Shown: positions 1 through 13,408 of the stretch, piece after piece
Position numbering within the stretch: position 1 is the stretch's first letter
How the letters are laid out: each line of letters begins with the position of its first letter
Assembly: GCA_000470055.1 (NCBI GenBank)
Contig: HG326877.1
Span: 372,001-436,000 of the forward strand
From: Campylobacter coli 76339
GTDB taxonomy: Bacteria; Campylobacterota; Campylobacteria; Campylobacterales; Campylobacteraceae
Reading direction: 5' to 3'
DNA: 64,000 bases
Program-made: the position numbers and the translations under genes
The notes under the pieces: generated by a model
Told to the model about the DNA's origin: nothing
The model's database searches: none
The model's input: the letters and a program-made list of their open reading frames with translations, nothing else

Positions 1-930
1 AGACGAGGGATAGAGTGTATTAACAAATCCAAAAGAGTTGCTTTTAAGGCGATTAAGCAATATTATCAAAAAGATAAATTTGCACTCGATAATATAGGTT
101 TTTTAATCGCTCCTCTTATCAATAGTGCTGGAAGAATGGATGATGCAAGCATTTCTTATGAATTTTTACACACAAAAGACTTAGATAAAGCTTTGGCTTA
201 TTTAGAGCAAATCATTAGCTTTAATGAAAGCCGTAAAGATGAAGAAAAACAGCTCTTTGAAGACAGTTTGAGTCAGATTGATGAAAATGATTCTTGTATT
301 GTTGTATCGGGCTTAAATTGGCATGAGGGGGTTTTAGGAATAGTAGCAAGTCGCTTGGCAAAACATTTCAACAAACCCGCTTTTGTATTTTCACAAAATG
401 ATCAACACCTAAAAGGAAGTGCAAGAAGTGTTGGAAAAATCGATATTTTAGCTTTGATTTCTAAGGCAAATTCTTTGCTGAGCAATTACGGCGGACATAA
501 GGGTGCTGCAGGTCTTAGTTTAGATCTTGATTCTTTTGAAAAATTTAAAAGCATAATACAAAAAGAATGTATGGAAATTTCTCAAAGTGAATTTTTAGAT
601 ACAGATGAGATTTTGGGCATTTTAGAACCTAATGAAATCGATTTCGAAATGCTTGAAATTTTAGAATCTTTTGAGCCTTTTGGGCATAAAAACCCGCGTC
701 CTTTTTTTATCTTGGAAAATCTTTATGTTAAAAATAAAAGATTCCTAGGAAAGGATGAAAAACATCTAAAACTTATACTCACAAGGGAAAATAAAACTAT
801 AGAAGCTTTATTTTTTAATTTTGACAAAGAGCCTCAATTGTGTGAAAATATCAATTTGCTTGGAAGTATTTCTAAGAATGAATTTAGAGGATTAGCAACC
901 CCGCAATTTATTATCAAAGAAATTTTATAA
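1..930 (+). CDS. recJ: Single-stranded-DNA exonuclease RecJ, 3' part (5' end outside window)
   Basis: RecJ degrades single-stranded DNA 5' to 3' in recombination and mismatch repair. Only the last 309 codons are present; the frame is open from base 1 and the first in-window Met (base 136) is internal. The segment contains NSAGRMDD, then the DHHA1 domain with GGHKGAAGLSL (bases about 490-530), a conserved RecJ signature. The C-terminal part fits the RecJ OB-type domain. The stop is TAA at 928-930. The catalytic DHH domain lies upstream of the window, so activity cannot be judged here. Confidence 0.93.
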   Translation, partial: RRGIECINKSKRVAFKAIKQYYQKDKFALDNIGFLIAPLINSAGRMDDASISYEFLHTKDLDKALAYLEQIISFNESRKDEEKQLFEDSLSQIDENDSCIVVSGLNWHEGVLGIVASRLAKHFNKPAFVFSQNDQHLKGSARSVGKIDILALISKANSLLSNYGGHKGAAGLSLDLDSFEKFKSIIQKECMEISQSEFLDTDEILGILEPNEIDFEMLEILESFEPFGHKNPRPFFILENLYVKNKRFLGKDEKHLKLILTRENKTIEALFFNFDKEPQLCENINLLGSISKNEFRGLATPQFIIKEIL

Positions 931-1016
931 ATATTTATAAAATTTTTATTTATTATTTATTAATATTATATATATGTTTCATTGCGAAACTTAAATTTAA
1001 TAAATAAGGGGGCTTT

Positions 1017-2063
1017 GTGAAAAAGTTACTATTGTGCGTATGGGTATTTTTATCTATAGGAGTATGTATGGCAGAAGCCAAACCAAAAATTGCTATTTTA
1101 GCAACAGGTGGAACTATAGCAGGTTCTATTGATAGTGCTGTGGCTACAACAGGCTATACAGCAGGGGTTGTGGGTGTAGATGTTTTAATCAAAGCAGTTC
1201 CGCAAATTCAAGATTTGGCTGATATCAGCGGGGAACAAGTAGCAAATATTGACAGTTCCAATATGCGTGATGAAATTTGGTTAAAGCTTGCTAAAAAAAT
1301 CAATAAGCTTTTTGATGAGGGTGTAGATGGTATAGTTATCACTCACGGTACTGATACCATGGAAGAAACCGCTTATTTTCTAAATTTAACAGTTAAAAGT
1401 GATAAGCCTGTGGTTTTAGTTGGCGCTATGCGTCCATCAACTGCTATAAGCGCAGATGGCCCAAAAAATCTTTACAATGCTGTAGCATTAGCTGCTGATA
1501 AAGAAGCTAAAAACAAAGGCGTTATGGTAGCCATGAACGATAAAATTTTAAGTGCTAGGGGTGTGTCAAAAACCCATAGTTTAAATGTTGATGCTTTTTC
1601 TTCTCCTGATTTTGGAGATTTGGGTTATATAGTAGATGGAAAAGTTTTCTTCTACAATAACATAAGTAAAGCACACACAAAAAATACTCCTTTTGATGTA
1701 AGCAAACTCACAAGCTTGCCAAAGGTAGATATACTTTATACTTACTCAAACGATGGTAGTGGTATCGCTGCGAAAGCTTTGTTTGACAATGGAACCAAGG
1801 GTATTGTTGTAGCAGGAAGTGGCGCAGGAAGTATACATGAAGATCAAAAAAATGTTTTAAAAGAACTCATTAAACAAGGACTTGATGTTGTTGTAAGTTC
1901 AAGGATTGCAGCAGGACGCGTTGCGGTAAGTGATGCGGATAAGAAATTAGGCTTTATCAGTGCTGAAGATTTAAATCCACAAAAAGCTAGAGTTCTTTTG
2001 ATGCTAGCTCTTACAAAAACAAATGATTCTAAAAAAATTCAGGAGTATTTCTTAAAATATTAA
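1017..2063 (+). CDS. ansB: Type II L-asparaginase with secretion signal
   Basis: Hydrolyses L-asparagine to aspartate and ammonia. The 348-residue protein has the two asparaginase signatures TGGTIAGS (30-37) and HGTDTMEE (111-118), supplying the catalytic threonines. The GTG start at 1017 follows an AAGGGGG ribosome site and gives an N-terminus with KK, a hydrophobic core and a cleavable-looking MAEA-KP end, i.e. a Sec signal peptide. An internal ATG at 1068 would remove the signal and leave the enzyme in the cytoplasm. Known for C. jejuni: strains with the signal peptide (e.g. 81-176) export the enzyme and can use asparagine, while NCTC 11168 lacks it. I infer this strain is the exporting type. 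The product feeds AspA and DcuA at the far end of the window. Confidence 0.92.
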   Translation: MKKLLLCVWVFLSIGVCMAEAKPKIAILATGGTIAGSIDSAVATTGYTAGVVGVDVLIKAVPQIQDLADISGEQVANIDSSNMRDEIWLKLAKKINKLFDEGVDGIVITHGTDTMEETAYFLNLTVKSDKPVVLVGAMRPSTAISADGPKNLYNAVALAADKEAKNKGVMVAMNDKILSARGVSKTHSLNVDAFSSPDFGDLGYIVDGKVFFYNNISKAHTKNTPFDVSKLTSLPKVDILYTYSNDGSGIAAKALFDNGTKGIVVAGSGAGSIHEDQKNVLKELIKQGLDVVVSSRIAAGRVAVSDADKKLGFISAEDLNPQKARVLLMLALTKTNDSKKIQEYFLKY

Positions 2064-2072
2064 AAGTAAAAA

Positions 2073-2126
2073 GAGTATTTGCATATAGAAAAGTGTGAGA
2101 TTAAACATTTGCTATATGAAATACTC
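2073..2126 (+). terminator. Stem-loop after ansB, possible terminator
   Basis: The arms at 2073-2088 and 2112-2126 are complementary over 15 pairs with one bulged G and enclose a 23-nt loop. It lies directly after the ansB stop. There is no strong T-run after it, so it may act as an mRNA 3' stabiliser rather than a classical terminator. Confidence 0.45.
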
Positions 2127-2333
2127 AAATAACTTTAAAATATTTATATTTTCTATAAAGTTTAAATTTCAAGTATAGTTTTTATTAAATTTTTTAGAAC
2201 ATAAATTTATTTTTTTGTAGTTACAAAAAGGTTTTATTTAAAATAAAAAATTATTTTATTATTTTTTTAGCATAATTTTAAAAAATTATATTATAATCAC
2301 TTTGAATTATTTCACATATAAGAAAGGTATAAA

Positions 2334-4730
2334 ATGGGTATTTCAAGACGGAACTTTCTTAAAGGTTTAGCTGCAACCTCTGCAGTTGCTTCTGTAAATC
2401 CACTTATGGCGGCTGGAGAGACCAAATTTTATGACATAAAAAAAGTTCCCCATGCAACACACTTTGGTGCATTTTGGGCTGATGTAAATTCAGAAGGTAA
2501 GATAGTAAAAGTTACTCCTCAACAATCTGACAAACATCCTTCGGTAATCACCGATGCTATTATCGATAGAACTTATTCAGATACAAGGGTAAAATATCCT
2601 TGCGTGAGAAAAAGTTTTTTAGAGGGTAAGAAAAAACCTAATTTAAGAGGTAAAGAGCCTTTTGTAAGAGTAAGTTGGGAAAAAGCCTACGAGCTTATTT
2701 TGCAAAAATTTGAAGAAACTCCTATTGAGAATTTGTTTAACGCAAGTTATGGTGGTTGGGGTCATGTGGGCTTGCTGCATAACTGTAACTCTGTAGCAGG
2801 AAGATTTTTCAATACCGCACTTGGTGGACATATCGGTACAGATGGAGAGTATAGCAATGGTGCGGCTGGAAAAGTAAATGCTAGCATTATGGGGGATTTG
2901 GAAGTTTATTCTTTACAAACTGCTCATGAGCAAATTTTAAAAAATACTCAAGTTTATGTACTTTGGGGTACTGATCTTTATAAATGTAATCAAGTTGATT
3001 TTAAAGTAGCAAATCGTGGAAATGATGAGTATTATAAAAAATACCGCAAATCAAATATTAAATTCATAAGCATAGATCCTCAATACACTCAAACTGCAGA
3101 AATTTTAGATGCAGAATGGATTAAAATTCGTCCAAATACCGATGTGGCCTTAATGCTTGGTATGATGAACTATCTTTATAAAAGTGGAAAATACGATAAA
3201 AAATTTATAGAAAAATACACTGATGGTTTTGATAAATTCTTACCTTATCTACTAGGAAAAAGTGATGGTGTGGATAAAACTCCTGCATGGGCAGCAAAAA
3301 TCACAGGTGTAGATGAAAAAGTTATCACTTCTTTAGCGGATACTTTTGTGAAAAATCGTACTTTCTTAGCAGGAAACTGGGCTATGCAAAGAGCACACCA
3401 CGGTGAGCAAGCGGATTGGACTTTGATGGTTTTAGCAGCTATGATAGGACAAATCGGCTTAGCGGGTGGTGGATTTGGTTTCTCTATGCACTATGCAGGT
3501 GGCGGACAAGCATTTTCAGGTGTAAGACTTCCAGTTGGTTTACCACAAGGTAAAAACAATCTTGACTTCAATATCCCTGCAAGTAGAATTTCAGAAGCGA
3601 TTTTAAATCCAGGAAAGACTATTAAATTTAAGGGTAAAGAAATCACTTATCCTAAAATTAAAATGATGTATGTAGTGGGTGCTTCTATTTTAGGACATCA
3701 TCCAAATACTAACGAACTCATCCGTGCAATTCGTACTTTAGATACTGTTATCGTACATGAGCCTTGGTGGACTCCTATGGCAAAAATGGCAGATATCGTT
3801 CTACCTTCAACTACAACTTTAGAAAGAGATGATATCAGCTTTGGCGGATCTTATTCTCAAGATTATGTTTATGCGATGAAAAAGGTTATTGAACCTGTTT
3901 TTGAAAGCAAAAATGACTATGATATTTTTGAAGAAATGGCAAAAAGAATAGGCGAAAGAGAGCATAAGAAATTTACCGGAGGAAAGACTAAAGAGCAATG
4001 GCTTGAAGGATTTTATGGAAGAAGCGATTGTCCTTATTATATGGAATTTGCTGATTTTTGGAAACAAGGTTTTATCCATTTTGAACCACCAAAAGAAGCT
4101 TATAATTATGTAAGACATTCAGAATTTAGAGCAGATCCGGTAGCAAATAAACTTGCAACAGAAAGCGGAAAAATCCAAATTTATTCTCCTAAATTTGAAG
4201 CGTACAATTTAGAAGACTTTAAAGCACATCCAACTTGGTTTGAACCAGCAGAGTGGTTAGGAAATGAAAAATTAGTGAAAAAATATCCTTTCCATTTGTT
4301 AAGCCCACATCCAAGATATAGAATACACTCTCAACTTGATAATACTTGGGTAAGAGATCTTTACAAAATTCAAGGTCGTGAACCAGTAGTTATCAACAAT
4401 GAAGATGCTAAAAAACTAGGCATCAGTCACGGTGAAGTAGTAGAAGTTTATAACGATCGTGGAAGTTTGTTAGCGGGTGCTTTTGTTACAGATAGAATTA
4501 TGCCAGGAGTAGTGAGCATACAAGAAGGTGCTTGGTATGATCCTGAAGATGTAGACGATAGCAAGCCAAGATGTAACGCAGGTCATGTAAATGTTTTAAC
4601 AAGCTCAAGACCAACTTCAACTATGGCGCAAGCTACAAGTGTAAATACTTGCTTGGTGGCTATCCGCAAAGTTAAAGGTGCAGTAAAACCTTATAAATCG
4701 ACAACACCACCAGAAATTATAGGAGCTTAA
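2334..4730 (+). CDS. Tat-exported molybdopterin reductase of the TMAO/DMSO reductase (TorA/BisC) family
   Basis: 798 residues, predicted to reduce N- or S-oxides in the periplasm as a terminal electron sink. The N-terminus SRRNFLKG (4-11) followed by a hydrophobic stretch is a twin-arginine signal. There is no N-terminal Cys motif for an Fe-S cluster, as in TorA/DorA/BisC. GEYSNGAA (171-178) matches the region carrying the molybdenum-ligating serine, here Ser174. The C-terminal third has the molybdopterin-binding features LLSPHPRYRIHSQLDNTW and EVYNDRG. The neighbour starting 2 nt downstream encodes a monohaem cytochrome c, so the pair forms a two-gene operon comparable to torA with its cytochrome. 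C. jejuni also carries another TorA locus (known as Cj0264c/Cj0265c), so this looks like a second, strain-variable system. The exact substrate cannot be told from sequence. Confidence 0.85.
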   Translation: MGISRRNFLKGLAATSAVASVNPLMAAGETKFYDIKKVPHATHFGAFWADVNSEGKIVKVTPQQSDKHPSVITDAIIDRTYSDTRVKYPCVRKSFLEGKKKPNLRGKEPFVRVSWEKAYELILQKFEETPIENLFNASYGGWGHVGLLHNCNSVAGRFFNTALGGHIGTDGEYSNGAAGKVNASIMGDLEVYSLQTAHEQILKNTQVYVLWGTDLYKCNQVDFKVANRGNDEYYKKYRKSNIKFISIDPQYTQTAEILDAEWIKIRPNTDVALMLGMMNYLYKSGKYDKKFIEKYTDGFDKFLPYLLGKSDGVDKTPAWAAKITGVDEKVITSLADTFVKNRTFLAGNWAMQRAHHGEQADWTLMVLAAMIGQIGLAGGGFGFSMHYAGGGQAFSGVRLPVGLPQGKNNLDFNIPASRISEAILNPGKTIKFKGKEITYPKIKMMYVVGASILGHHPNTNELIRAIRTLDTVIVHEPWWTPMAKMADIVLPSTTTLERDDISFGGSYSQDYVYAMKKVIEPVFESKNDYDIFEEMAKRIGEREHKKFTGGKTKEQWLEGFYGRSDCPYYMEFADFWKQGFIHFEPPKEAYNYVRHSEFRADPVANKLATESGKIQIYSPKFEAYNLEDFKAHPTWFEPAEWLGNEKLVKKYPFHLLSPHPRYRIHSQLDNTWVRDLYKIQGREPVVINNEDAKKLGISHGEVVEVYNDRGSLLAGAFVTDRIMPGVVSIQEGAWYDPEDVDDSKPRCNAGHVNVLTSSRPTSTMAQATSVNTCLVAIRKVKGAVKPYKSTTPPEIIGA

Positions 4731-4732
4731 AA

Positions 4733-5266
4733 ATGAAAAAAATTTTAGTTTTATTAGCTTGCTTGTGCGGAATTTCTTTCGCACAAGATGCTTATATTTT
4801 TAACGAAAAAGCAGAAATTTTTGATGCACAATCTAAAAAATCTATAGGTGAAATTTACGAAGGAACCAAAGTTGAAGTGCTGAAAAAAGAAGGTGATATG
4901 AGCTTGATCAAAGTAGGCGGATTGGTTGTAGAAAACGATCCAAAAATTTTAGCTTTTGGTAAAGATGGAATTTATGTGCTTGTAAAACTTAAAAGTCAAA
5001 ATGCTTCTCCGGTTATGGAATTTTGGATAAAAAATAAAGATTTAACCGATAAAGAAGTTGAAGCTTGGGATGAAGTTGAGTTAGCTTATTATGATACTTG
5101 TACTTCTTGTCACGCAGCGCATAAACCAAAAGAACATTTGATGGAAGAATGGGATGCTTATTTATCTGCTATGCAAGGATTTGCAAAAATCACAGATGAA
5201 GAAAAAGCTAGAATTTTACGCTTTTTACAATCTCACGCTAGTAATGGTCCTGTAGATTTAAACTGA
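4733..5266 (+). CDS. Periplasmic monohaem cytochrome c, partner of the upstream reductase
   Basis: 177 residues with a Sec signal peptide (1-17, ending ISFA). One haem site, CTSCH at 123-127, lies in a C-terminal domain that includes Met147 as a possible axial ligand. The N-terminal ~90 residues form a separate domain resembling an SH3-like fold (my impression only). The C-terminal haem domain resembles the last haem domain of TorC-type cytochromes. It starts 2 nt after the reductase stop, so co-translation and direct electron delivery are likely. There is no membrane anchor beyond the signal, so electrons presumably arrive from the quinol-cytochrome c route. Confidence 0.8.
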   Translation: MKKILVLLACLCGISFAQDAYIFNEKAEIFDAQSKKSIGEIYEGTKVEVLKKEGDMSLIKVGGLVVENDPKILAFGKDGIYVLVKLKSQNASPVMEFWIKNKDLTDKEVEAWDEVELAYYDTCTSCHAAHKPKEHLMEEWDAYLSAMQGFAKITDEEKARILRFLQSHASNGPVDLN

Positions 5267-5298
5267 TATCCTAAACCCCCATTTCCAAAAATTTTTAA

Positions 5299-5325
5299 AA
5301 ATAAGGCTAATTTTTAGCCTTATTT
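5299..5325 (+). terminator. Rho-independent-type hairpin after the reductase/cytochrome operon
   Basis: Perfect 12-bp stem (5299-5310 with 5314-5325) and a 3-nt loop, 33 nt after the cytochrome stop and upstream of the rRNA operon leader. Confidence 0.75.
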
Positions 5326-5326
5326 A

Positions 5327-5656
5327 ATAATCCTTTAAGCTTAATTAGTTATACTTTCATTTCCTTTTTCAAAAAAAGGACTTAAGATCTTTAAATTATA
5401 ATCTTAAAGTTTATACAACTTTAATTTATATTCAGTAAATGATTTTTTGTTTTGTTCTTTAAAATTAATATTGTTATTTCAAATCTTATTAGTCAATCTT
5501 TGAAATCTAAATAAGTGATCGATTGAGCCAGAAAAGATTTAGGCATAAGTTATTATGTAAAATCTATTCAATCTAAATATTTAAAGATTAAAAGTTTTTA
5601 TTTTTAATCTTCATTACTTTTTCTTTGAAGAAAAAGATTAAACTATCTATAATTTT
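5327..5656 (+). promoter_or_regulatory. rRNA operon leader, no protein gene
   Basis: This 330-nt AT-rich stretch carries no supportable ORF. It should hold the rRNA promoters, which I cannot pin to exact hexamers. It also contains the 5' arm of the 16S processing stem (5493-5527). Confidence 0.55.
5493..5527 (+). other. 16S rRNA processing stem, 5' arm
   Basis: Bases 5493-5511 are a perfect 19-nt reverse complement of 7229-7247. The pairing continues with G-T wobbles and small mismatches to about 5527/7215. The two arms bracket the 16S gene, as expected for the RNase III precursor stem. Confidence 0.75.
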
Positions 5657-7169
<1,513 letters not shown>

Positions 7170-7228
7170 AGAGTACAAAGTAATAAGTCTCACAACTATT
7201 ACTTCATTATAAACTCAATTGATTCTTG

Positions 7229-7247
7229 TTTAGATTTCAAAGATTGA
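7229..7247 (+). other. 16S rRNA processing stem, 3' arm
   Basis: Perfect reverse complement of 5493-5511, lying between the 16S end and tRNA-Ala. Confidence 0.75.
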
Positions 7248-7267
7248 TGATAAAGCTAATTGTTTAT

Positions 7268-7343
7268 GGGGAATTAGCTCAGCTGGGAGAGCGCCTGCTT
7301 TGCACGCAGGAGGTCAGCGGTTCGATCCCGCTATTCTCCACCA
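7268..7343 (+). tRNA. tRNA-Ala (anticodon TGC)
   Basis: 76-nt cloverleaf: acceptor GGGGAAT with ATTCTCC, D arm AGCTCAGCTGGGAGAGC, anticodon loop CTTTGCACG, T arm GGTTCGATCC, and encoded CCA. Standard spacer tRNA of Campylobacter rRNA operons. Confidence 0.96.
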
Positions 7344-7350
7344 TTATTAA

Positions 7351-7427
7351 GGGCCTATAGCTCAGCTGGTTAGAGTGCACCCCTGATAAGGGTGAGGTCA
7401 CAAGTTCAAGTCTTGTTAGGCCCACCA
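7351..7427 (+). tRNA. tRNA-Ile (anticodon GAT)
   Basis: 77-nt cloverleaf: acceptor GGGCCTA with TAGGCCC, anticodon loop CTGATAA, T arm AGTTCAAGT, encoded CCA. It follows tRNA-Ala by 7 nt. Confidence 0.96.
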
Positions 7428-7874
7428 TAGAAATATCAATCTTAAAAGATAAAACAAGATTTGAAATCAAGCTTTAAAATCTAAAGCAAGTATATATTTA
7501 TGAATATACTTTATATATTATATACTTCCTTTAGGTTTTAAACCTAAATGTTCTTTATAATTATCATTGTTAAGAGTCACAAGCAAGTTTTAATAAAAAC
7601 AATTTTACAGGACTTGTTAAAGGATAAAACTCAATTATCTTTTCTTTGGTTTTACTTTTATATCTTTTAACTATCTTTATTTTTATAATAAAGAGAATAT
7701 TAGATCTAAAGTTTATAAATTAAAGATAAGTTTCAAACTCACGACTTAGTTTAGATATTTTTTAGTATTTATATTAAGTGTTTGAATGCTTTCCGTCTTA
7801 AGATAAGAAAGTCTTATCATAAAAACTTTAACAAGGAAGTGATGCGTTTTAGAATCAATAATAAAAGGTAAAAA
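7428..7874 (+). other. 16S-23S internal transcribed spacer, no gene
   Basis: This 447-nt AT-rich spacer lies between tRNA-Ile and 23S. No ORF is supportable. It contains the 5' arm of the 23S processing stem at 7822-7845, which pairs with 10790-10813 over 24 positions with a single G-T wobble. Confidence 0.7.
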
Positions 7875-10781
<2,907 letters not shown>

Positions 10782-10789
10782 TTAATAAA

Positions 10790-10813
10790 GCATCACTTCC
10801 TTGTTAAGGTTTT
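10790..10813 (+). other. 23S rRNA processing stem, 3' arm
   Basis: 24-nt arm complementary to 7822-7845 with one G-T pair. The two arms bracket the 23S gene and fit an RNase III processing stem. Confidence 0.75.
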
Positions 10814-10937
10814 TAATAAAGCTTTAGATAGAAAATATATTTAAAGTGATATAGAAATCTTGCAAGTAGGGTTTATATTAGAACTTGCTCTTAACATTGT
10901 TTTTTAAGTCTATTTATAAAATAGGTTTAAATAACAA

Positions 10938-11056
10938 TGTCCGTGATTATACAGATGTGGAAACGCCTTGCTCCATCCCGAACCAAGAAGCTAAGCACAT
11001 CGTGGGTGATGATACTACGCCTTACTGGCAGGGGGAAAGTAGCTCATTGCGGACTT
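10938..11056 (+). rRNA. rrf: 5S ribosomal RNA
   Basis: Contains the 5S hallmarks CTCCATCCCGAACC and AAGCTAAGCAC, closed by complementary GTCCG and CGGAC ends. About 119 nt; ends approximate. Confidence 0.93.
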
Positions 11057-11151
11057 GTTAATTCTTCTTTACTTACTTTATATATAAATCATATCTTTGT
11101 TTTTATTGTTTTAGATTGTTGTTCTAGATAAGGTTTAGAATAGTTGTTTAT

Positions 11152-11280
11152 ATGTTTATTGAAGCTGTTATTGTGTTTGGTTTGGTTTTTATTTTAGCTA
11201 GAAATTGTGCTACTTTTATCAGTCCTGATTATATTGTGCTTATTGAATCTTGTTTCGATATGTTGAATTTGGTTTTTTAG
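11152..11280 (+). pseudogene. Small ORF carrying an inverted copy of a citM-type transporter segment
   Basis: A 42-codon open frame whose middle encodes LARNCATFISP. That 11-residue stretch is identical to residues near the C-terminus of the transporter at 13409-14764. At DNA level, bases 11192-11227 are an exact 36-bp inverted copy of 13555-13590. The flanking residues do not match, so this is either a scar of a deleted or duplicated transporter gene or a templated insertion. I see no clear ribosome site and doubt it is expressed. Confidence 0.5.
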
Positions 11281-11344
11281 GTTAATTGTTGAATTTGGTG
11301 GTTTAATATTTTTAAAAAGCTATAAAATATAGATTTTTAAAATG

Positions 11345-11372
11345 AGATCTTTTAGTTAGCCCTAAAAGATCT
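11345..11372. terminator. Hairpin between convergent rRNA operon and ggt
   Basis: 11-bp perfect stem (11345-11355 with 11362-11372) and a 6-nt loop between two convergent transcription units. It could stop both. Confidence 0.55.
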
Positions 11373-11417
11373 ACAGTTAAATTTGTAAAAAGGGGTCTTT
11401 GAAGCATAAAAGCAAAG

Positions 11418-13087
11418 TTAAAATTCTTTTCTTGTATCCATAGAACCTACTATTTTTTGGTTTTTGGATCGATCATGATAGCATTTACATCACCCATATA
11501 AGGTTTTTCGGTGATTTTGTAGCCCATTTTTTCAAGATTGTTTTGTACATCTTTGATGATCCCAAAAGGTTCTGTTCTGATTTCATCAGGTAGCCATTGC
11601 ATATGAAATCTTGGAGATTCTACCGCTGTTGATATATCCATTTTATGATCGATTACATTTGAAATCACTTGTAAAACTGTTGTGATGATTCTAGAGCCAC
11701 CTGGGCTACCCACTACCATAAATACTTTTCCATCTTTAAGTATGATAGTCGGACTCATAGAGCTTAAAGGTCTTTTTTTAGGTTCTATAGCGTTAGCTTC
11801 CCCGCCTACAAGTCCATATAAGTTTGGAACTCCTGGTTTGATTGAAAAATCATCCATTTCATTGTTGAGCAAAAATCCTGCTCCATCGATAGCAGCGCCT
11901 GAGCCATAGCTTGCATTAATTGTATAAGTAATGCTTACTGCATTACCCTTGCCATCTAGCACAGAATAATGAGTGGTATTATGCCCTTCATGAATTTGTC
12001 CTAAACCCGGTTTAACTTTTGAGCTTGGTAAGGCTTTCTCTTTTGGAATTTTTGTATAAATTTCTTTGGCGTATTCTTTACTTGTGAGTTTATCAAGTGG
12101 GATTTTTACAAAATCAGGATCACCCATGTATTCTGATCTATCTGCATAAGCTTGACGCATAGCTTCAGCCATTATGTGTAAAGTTTTAGAGCTTGCAAAA
12201 CCCAAATTTTCTATATTGGCATTTTCCATAATGTTTAAAATTTGAATGATATGAGTACCCCCGCTACTAGGTGGCGACATAGAAATAATATCATAGCCTC
12301 TATAAGTACCTTTTACAGGCTTTCTCCAAATGGCTTGGTATTGTGCTAGATCTTCTTTAGTGATAATACCTTTATTTTTAGCCATATCATTTGCTATTAG
12401 ATCTGCGATTTTCCCTTTATAAAAAGCATCAGGGCCTTCTTTGGCGATGAGTTTTAAAGTCTTTGCTAGATCTTTTTGGATAAACAACTCCCCACTTTTA
12501 TAAGTGCTACCATCTTTTTTAAGGAAATATTTACTTGAGCTAGGAAATTTTTTAAACATATCTTTGGCTTCTAGCAAGGTTTGTTCTTGTCTATCGTTGA
12601 TAAGATAGCCTTTTTCAGCTAGTTCTATAGCAGGAGCCATCAAGTCTTTTAATTTCATAGTACCATAGCGATCAAGCATAGCGCTCATACCTTTGACTGT
12701 TCCTGGTACTCCGGCGGCTAAATAGCCTATAGTTGAAGCATCTTGGACAACTTCCCCTTTGTCATCAAGATACATATCTTTGCTTGCTTTTAAAGGTGCC
12801 ATTTCCCTAAAGTCTAGTGTAACATTTTCTCCATTTGCTAGATGAATGACAGCAAAACCCCCACCGCCTATGTTTCCTGCTGCAGGATGTACCACAGCTA
12901 AAGCGTAGCCTACAGCTACAGCCGCATCTATAGCATTACCACCTTTTTCGAGAATTTCTTTACCTATTTTGTTGGCAAGCTCATGGCTTGATAAGGCAAG
13001 TCCTGTGCCTGTTTTGTCTTGTATGGGTGGATTGGCTGCACCAAAACCTAGCGTGATTGAAATCACAAATATAACTAAATAACGCAT
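11418..13087 (-). CDS. ggt: Gamma-glutamyltranspeptidase, with a probable frameshift at the 3' end
   Basis: Periplasmic enzyme that hydrolyses glutathione and glutamine to release glutamate. It has a signal peptide (1-17), the autoprocessing/nucleophile site GHN-TTHYSV with Thr371, then SSMSP (442-446) and GSPGG (460-464), covering both subunits. The start at 13087 has a strong GGAGGAG site. The frame stops at 11450 after residue 545 (DPKTKK). Adding one A to the A6 run at 11453-11458 would continue in frame as IVGSMDTRKEF and stop at 11418. That tail resembles the usual GGT C-terminus, so the gene appears to have lost one base and its last 11 residues. A homopolymer assembly error is equally possible. 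Strain-variable gene in C. jejuni, linked to host colonisation and glutamine/glutathione use. Confidence 0.85.
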
Positions 13088-13408
13088 ATTACTCCTCCTT
13101 TTTTAGTATATAGAATTATTGTAACAAAAATTAAGCCTATTACAAAGAGTTATTTTGATAAAATATATAAATTTTTATTTTTTATGTATAGAAACTTTAC
13201 ACTTTCAAAAATAATTTTATATTTGTTTACAAAATGTAACTAAATAATTTATATTTTTAATGTAGATTTGCAAAATTTGCATTAAAACTTGCTCTTAAAA
13301 TCATTTTTAAGCGTTCTAAGATAAAAACTTATCGAGAGAAAAATGAGATTTAAGAGGCAAAAGAAGAAGTAAGAACCTATTTCAAATTGATTGAAATAGG
13401 AATTTGAT
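13088..13408 (-). promoter_or_regulatory. ggt upstream region, no gene
   Basis: 321-nt gap with no ORF. It contains a 40-bp element (13207-13246) that recurs upstream of the transporter gene, listed separately. Bases 13373-13408 contain a short inverted repeat near the end of the transporter gene. Confidence 0.55.
13207..13246 (-). promoter_or_regulatory. Shared upstream element, copy at ggt
   Basis: 40 bp matching 14964-15003 at 37 positions. The core is the palindrome TTACA-AAA-TGTAA (13227-13239). Read on the minus strand it is followed by a TATAAAAT sequence that could be a -10 box. Both copies lie upstream of minus-strand genes (ggt and citM), suggesting one regulator for both. The regulator is not identified. 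Confidence 0.5.

Larger units (their letters stand above)
11058..11449. other. Gap between 5S rRNA and ggt
   Basis: AT-rich, with two recognisable items: a 42-codon ORF containing a transporter-like fragment (11152-11280) and a hairpin (11345-11372). The real 3' end of ggt probably reaches 11418. Nothing else is supportable. Confidence 0.6.

Noticed and set aside
1064-1080. Lipoprotein signal (Cys17) in the asparaginase
   Set aside because: The residues before the Cys (I-G-V) do not fit a lipobox; an ordinary Sec signal fits better.
7279-7470. A 63-codon minus-strand frame across the spacer tRNAs
   Set aside because: It is the antisense of tRNA-Ala and tRNA-Ile, a well-known false protein call.
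10937-11131. A 64-codon frame over 5S rRNA
   Set aside because: It overlaps the 5S gene completely at its 5' part and shows no coding signal.
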